Positions 4,670 through 5,997 of a DNA stretch of 5,997 nucleotides are shown here, piece by piece. Below the pieces are notes generated by a model. That model saw only the letters and a list, made by a program, of their open reading frames with translations. It was not told the origin of the DNA and searched no databases. A program made the position numbers and the translations under genes. The DNA comes from Dehalococcoidia bacterium (lineage in GTDB: Bacteria > Chloroflexota > Dehalococcoidia > Dehalococcoidales > W498): the NCBI GenBank assembly GCA_030608125.1, contig JAUWEU010000048.1, positions 1-5,997 on the forward strand, read 5' to 3'. The first letter of the stretch is position 1. The number at the start of each line of letters is the position of its first letter.

Positions 4670-5997
4670 AATTCCTCAATGTCCTTCTCTGCCTGTTTTC
4701 TAATTTCAGTCTCTCCGCCGGCGATAAAGCCCCGGTAAGACTCGGCGGAACCATACTCTCGTGTCCTCACTACCACCGGCATCGGCACCGCATGACCGAA
4801 GATAAGTGCTTGCTGCCTGGATTCTAGCCTGGCTAACACTGATTTGAGCTCACTTCTGCCAGATACGCCGGCAAGAACACTGTCAATGTCCCGCTCATTG
4901 TCTAACAGGCAGGTTATCTTGGTCCCGATTTGCGACATAACCTCGTCATCAATGCCGCTGGGTCGCTGGTCAATTACCAGCAGGGTAACATTATACTTAC
5001 GCATCTCACGGGCGATAGTGCCAAAGATGGTCTGACTGGCTACCTCTGGATTAAGGAATTTATGAGCTTCCTCAATAGTTATCACCAGGGGGCGGGGTGG
5101 GGCAATATCCTCGCCTATCGCCTTCTCCATTCTCTCCCGGTATTGAGCATGGATGCGGCGGGTGAGCAAATTGGCTACCAGAATATAGGCGGTAATATCA
5201 GTATATCTGCCAAATTCCAAAACTACATTCATCCCCTCATCAAGATATTCCAGGATGCGCTTTACCGGGTTGTCAGGAGAACAGGGTAACAGGAAGGGGA
5301 GCCGCCTGATGGTTTCCAGCCCCCGCCGTAGGTTACGATAGGTGCTGTCATGAATACTTAATCTGGTTAGCAGTTGCTTGGTTTCATCCCCATCCCCTAG
5401 GCTCAGGGTAGCCTCAATCCATCTTTTATCACCAAACTCCCTGGCTAGCTGATATACTGCTTGAACTGAGGCTTCGGTAAGATTCAGTGTCTGGCGCAGT
5501 AGCCCTATGTCCTCAGGCTCAATCTCATCATAGCCTATTCTGACCACAAAGTCGGTGCTTACTCGCCGACGCCTTGAACTCTCCTCATCAAGAGTGAATA
5601 CGGCTACCTTTGACGGGAAAAGCTGCTTTAACGCTTTAACCTTCCGCCCCTCCTCGCTCCTGCCCTCCCAGCCATACTCGCTGTGCATATCAAAGACTAA
5701 ATTTACTGCTGTCCCTTTCTGCAGCATCCCAATGAGAAGCAGTCTGGTGAGGAAGGTCTTCCCCGTGCCGCTCTTGCCGAAGATTCCGTTAGACCGCTTA
5801 ACCAGCTCCTCAAGGTTAAGACAAATCTTGGTCTCCATATCCAGTGGTGTGCCAATATAGAACTTCCTTTCATCCTCTTTGCCGAAAACTAGCTCTACAT
5901 CCTGTTGCGATGCCAGATTTACCGCCGAGAAATGGCTGGGAACCGTCTTAACCGGCTGGGGTCCCTCAATTAAGCTGGTAACATCACCGCTGATAGT
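4660..5997 (-). CDS. HerA/DUF87-type P-loop ATPase, 5' end beyond the window
   Basis: The reading frame stays open from the stop at 4660 through the right edge, so at least 445 residues are visible and the start is missing. The ATG at 5838 is internal: 53 in-frame codons precede it, and they read as ordinary protein (for example KFYIGTPLD just before it). In visible numbering, a beta-rich segment (1-60) resembles the end of a HAS-barrel domain. It is followed by Walker A GKSGTGKT (74-81), the FDMHSEYGW strand typical of HerA (102-110), a helical insertion, the Walker B-type TIEEAHKF with Glu309/Glu310, and DQRPSGIDDEV (343-353), as in the FtsK/HerA clan. Such proteins form hexameric DNA-translocating motors; classical HerA works with NurA nuclease in end resection, and others serve in defence systems. 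No nuclease is visible in the window. It is coupled to the patatin gene by a 10-nt overlap. The exact role is unknown. Confidence 0.88.
   Translation of the reverse strand, partial: TISGDVTSLIEGPQPVKTVPSHFSAVNLASQQDVELVFGKEDERKFYIGTPLDMETKICLNLEELVKRSNGIFGKSGTGKTFLTRLLLIGMLQKGTAVNLVFDMHSEYGWEGRSEEGRKVKALKQLFPSKVAVFTLDEESSRRRRVSTDFVVRIGYDEIEPEDIGLLRQTLNLTEASVQAVYQLAREFGDKRWIEATLSLGDGDETKQLLTRLSIHDSTYRNLRRGLETIRRLPFLLPCSPDNPVKRILEYLDEGMNVVLEFGRYTDITAYILVANLLTRRIHAQYRERMEKAIGEDIAPPRPLVITIEEAHKFLNPEVASQTIFGTIAREMRKYNVTLLVIDQRPSGIDDEVMSQIGTKITCLLDNERDIDSVLAGVSGRSELKSVLARLESRQQALIFGHAVPMPVVVRTREYGSAESYRGFIAGGETEIRKQAEKDIEELWE

Noticed and set aside
4930..5289. Plus-strand open frames of 63 to 119 codons opposite the ATPase gene.
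   Set aside because: They overlap the HerA-type coding sequence, including its Walker B region, and show no recognisable motif or convincing ribosome-binding site.

Overview
The window looks like ordinary bacterial chromosome of moderate GC content, with consensus-type sigma70 promoters and Shine-Dalgarno-led genes. A short FeoB, an RssA-like patatin and a HerA/DUF87 ATPase would suit an anaerobic or environmental lineage such as Chloroflexota/Dehalococcoidia, but that placement is only a guess. No mobile element, CRISPR array or prophage gene is visible.

Layout, left to right. Positions 1-246 are AT-rich and hold no gene I can support. A tRNA-Ala(UGC) lies on the minus strand at 247-319, with its own promoter at 333-361. 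A TauE/SafE-family permease is on the plus strand (405-1229) and converges on feoB with a 22 nt gap. Everything to the right is on the minus strand. In transcription order it runs: a HerA/DUF87 ATPase that enters from beyond the right edge (4660-5997, 5' end missing), an RssA-like patatin whose start overlaps the ATPase end by 10 nt (3851-4669), a Fur-family regulator (3298-3747), feoA (2966-3208) and feoB (1252-2958).

The centre of interest is the fur-feoA-feoB iron module. An identical 19-bp imperfect palindrome, ATTGCAAATAAGAAGCATT on the minus strand, occurs twice: at the fur start (3755-3773) and upstream of feoA (3263-3281). The fur copy lies directly downstream of a perfect TTGACA-N17-TATAAT promoter and would cover the transcription start and the ribosome-binding site. 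A weaker promoter-like pair has the same geometry at feoA. The simplest model is that the Fur protein represses its own gene and the ferrous-iron transporter from one shared operator. The operator keeps the 19-bp length of classical Fur boxes but is built on TGC/GCA arms rather than TGATAAT.

Other points: a 9-bp poly-G run inside feoB that could be prone to slippage; a FeoB that is short and has lost the usual SARLP stretch of the first gate; and the coupled HerA-patatin pair, which could be a functional unit of unknown role. No strong evidence for a wholly new system was found.
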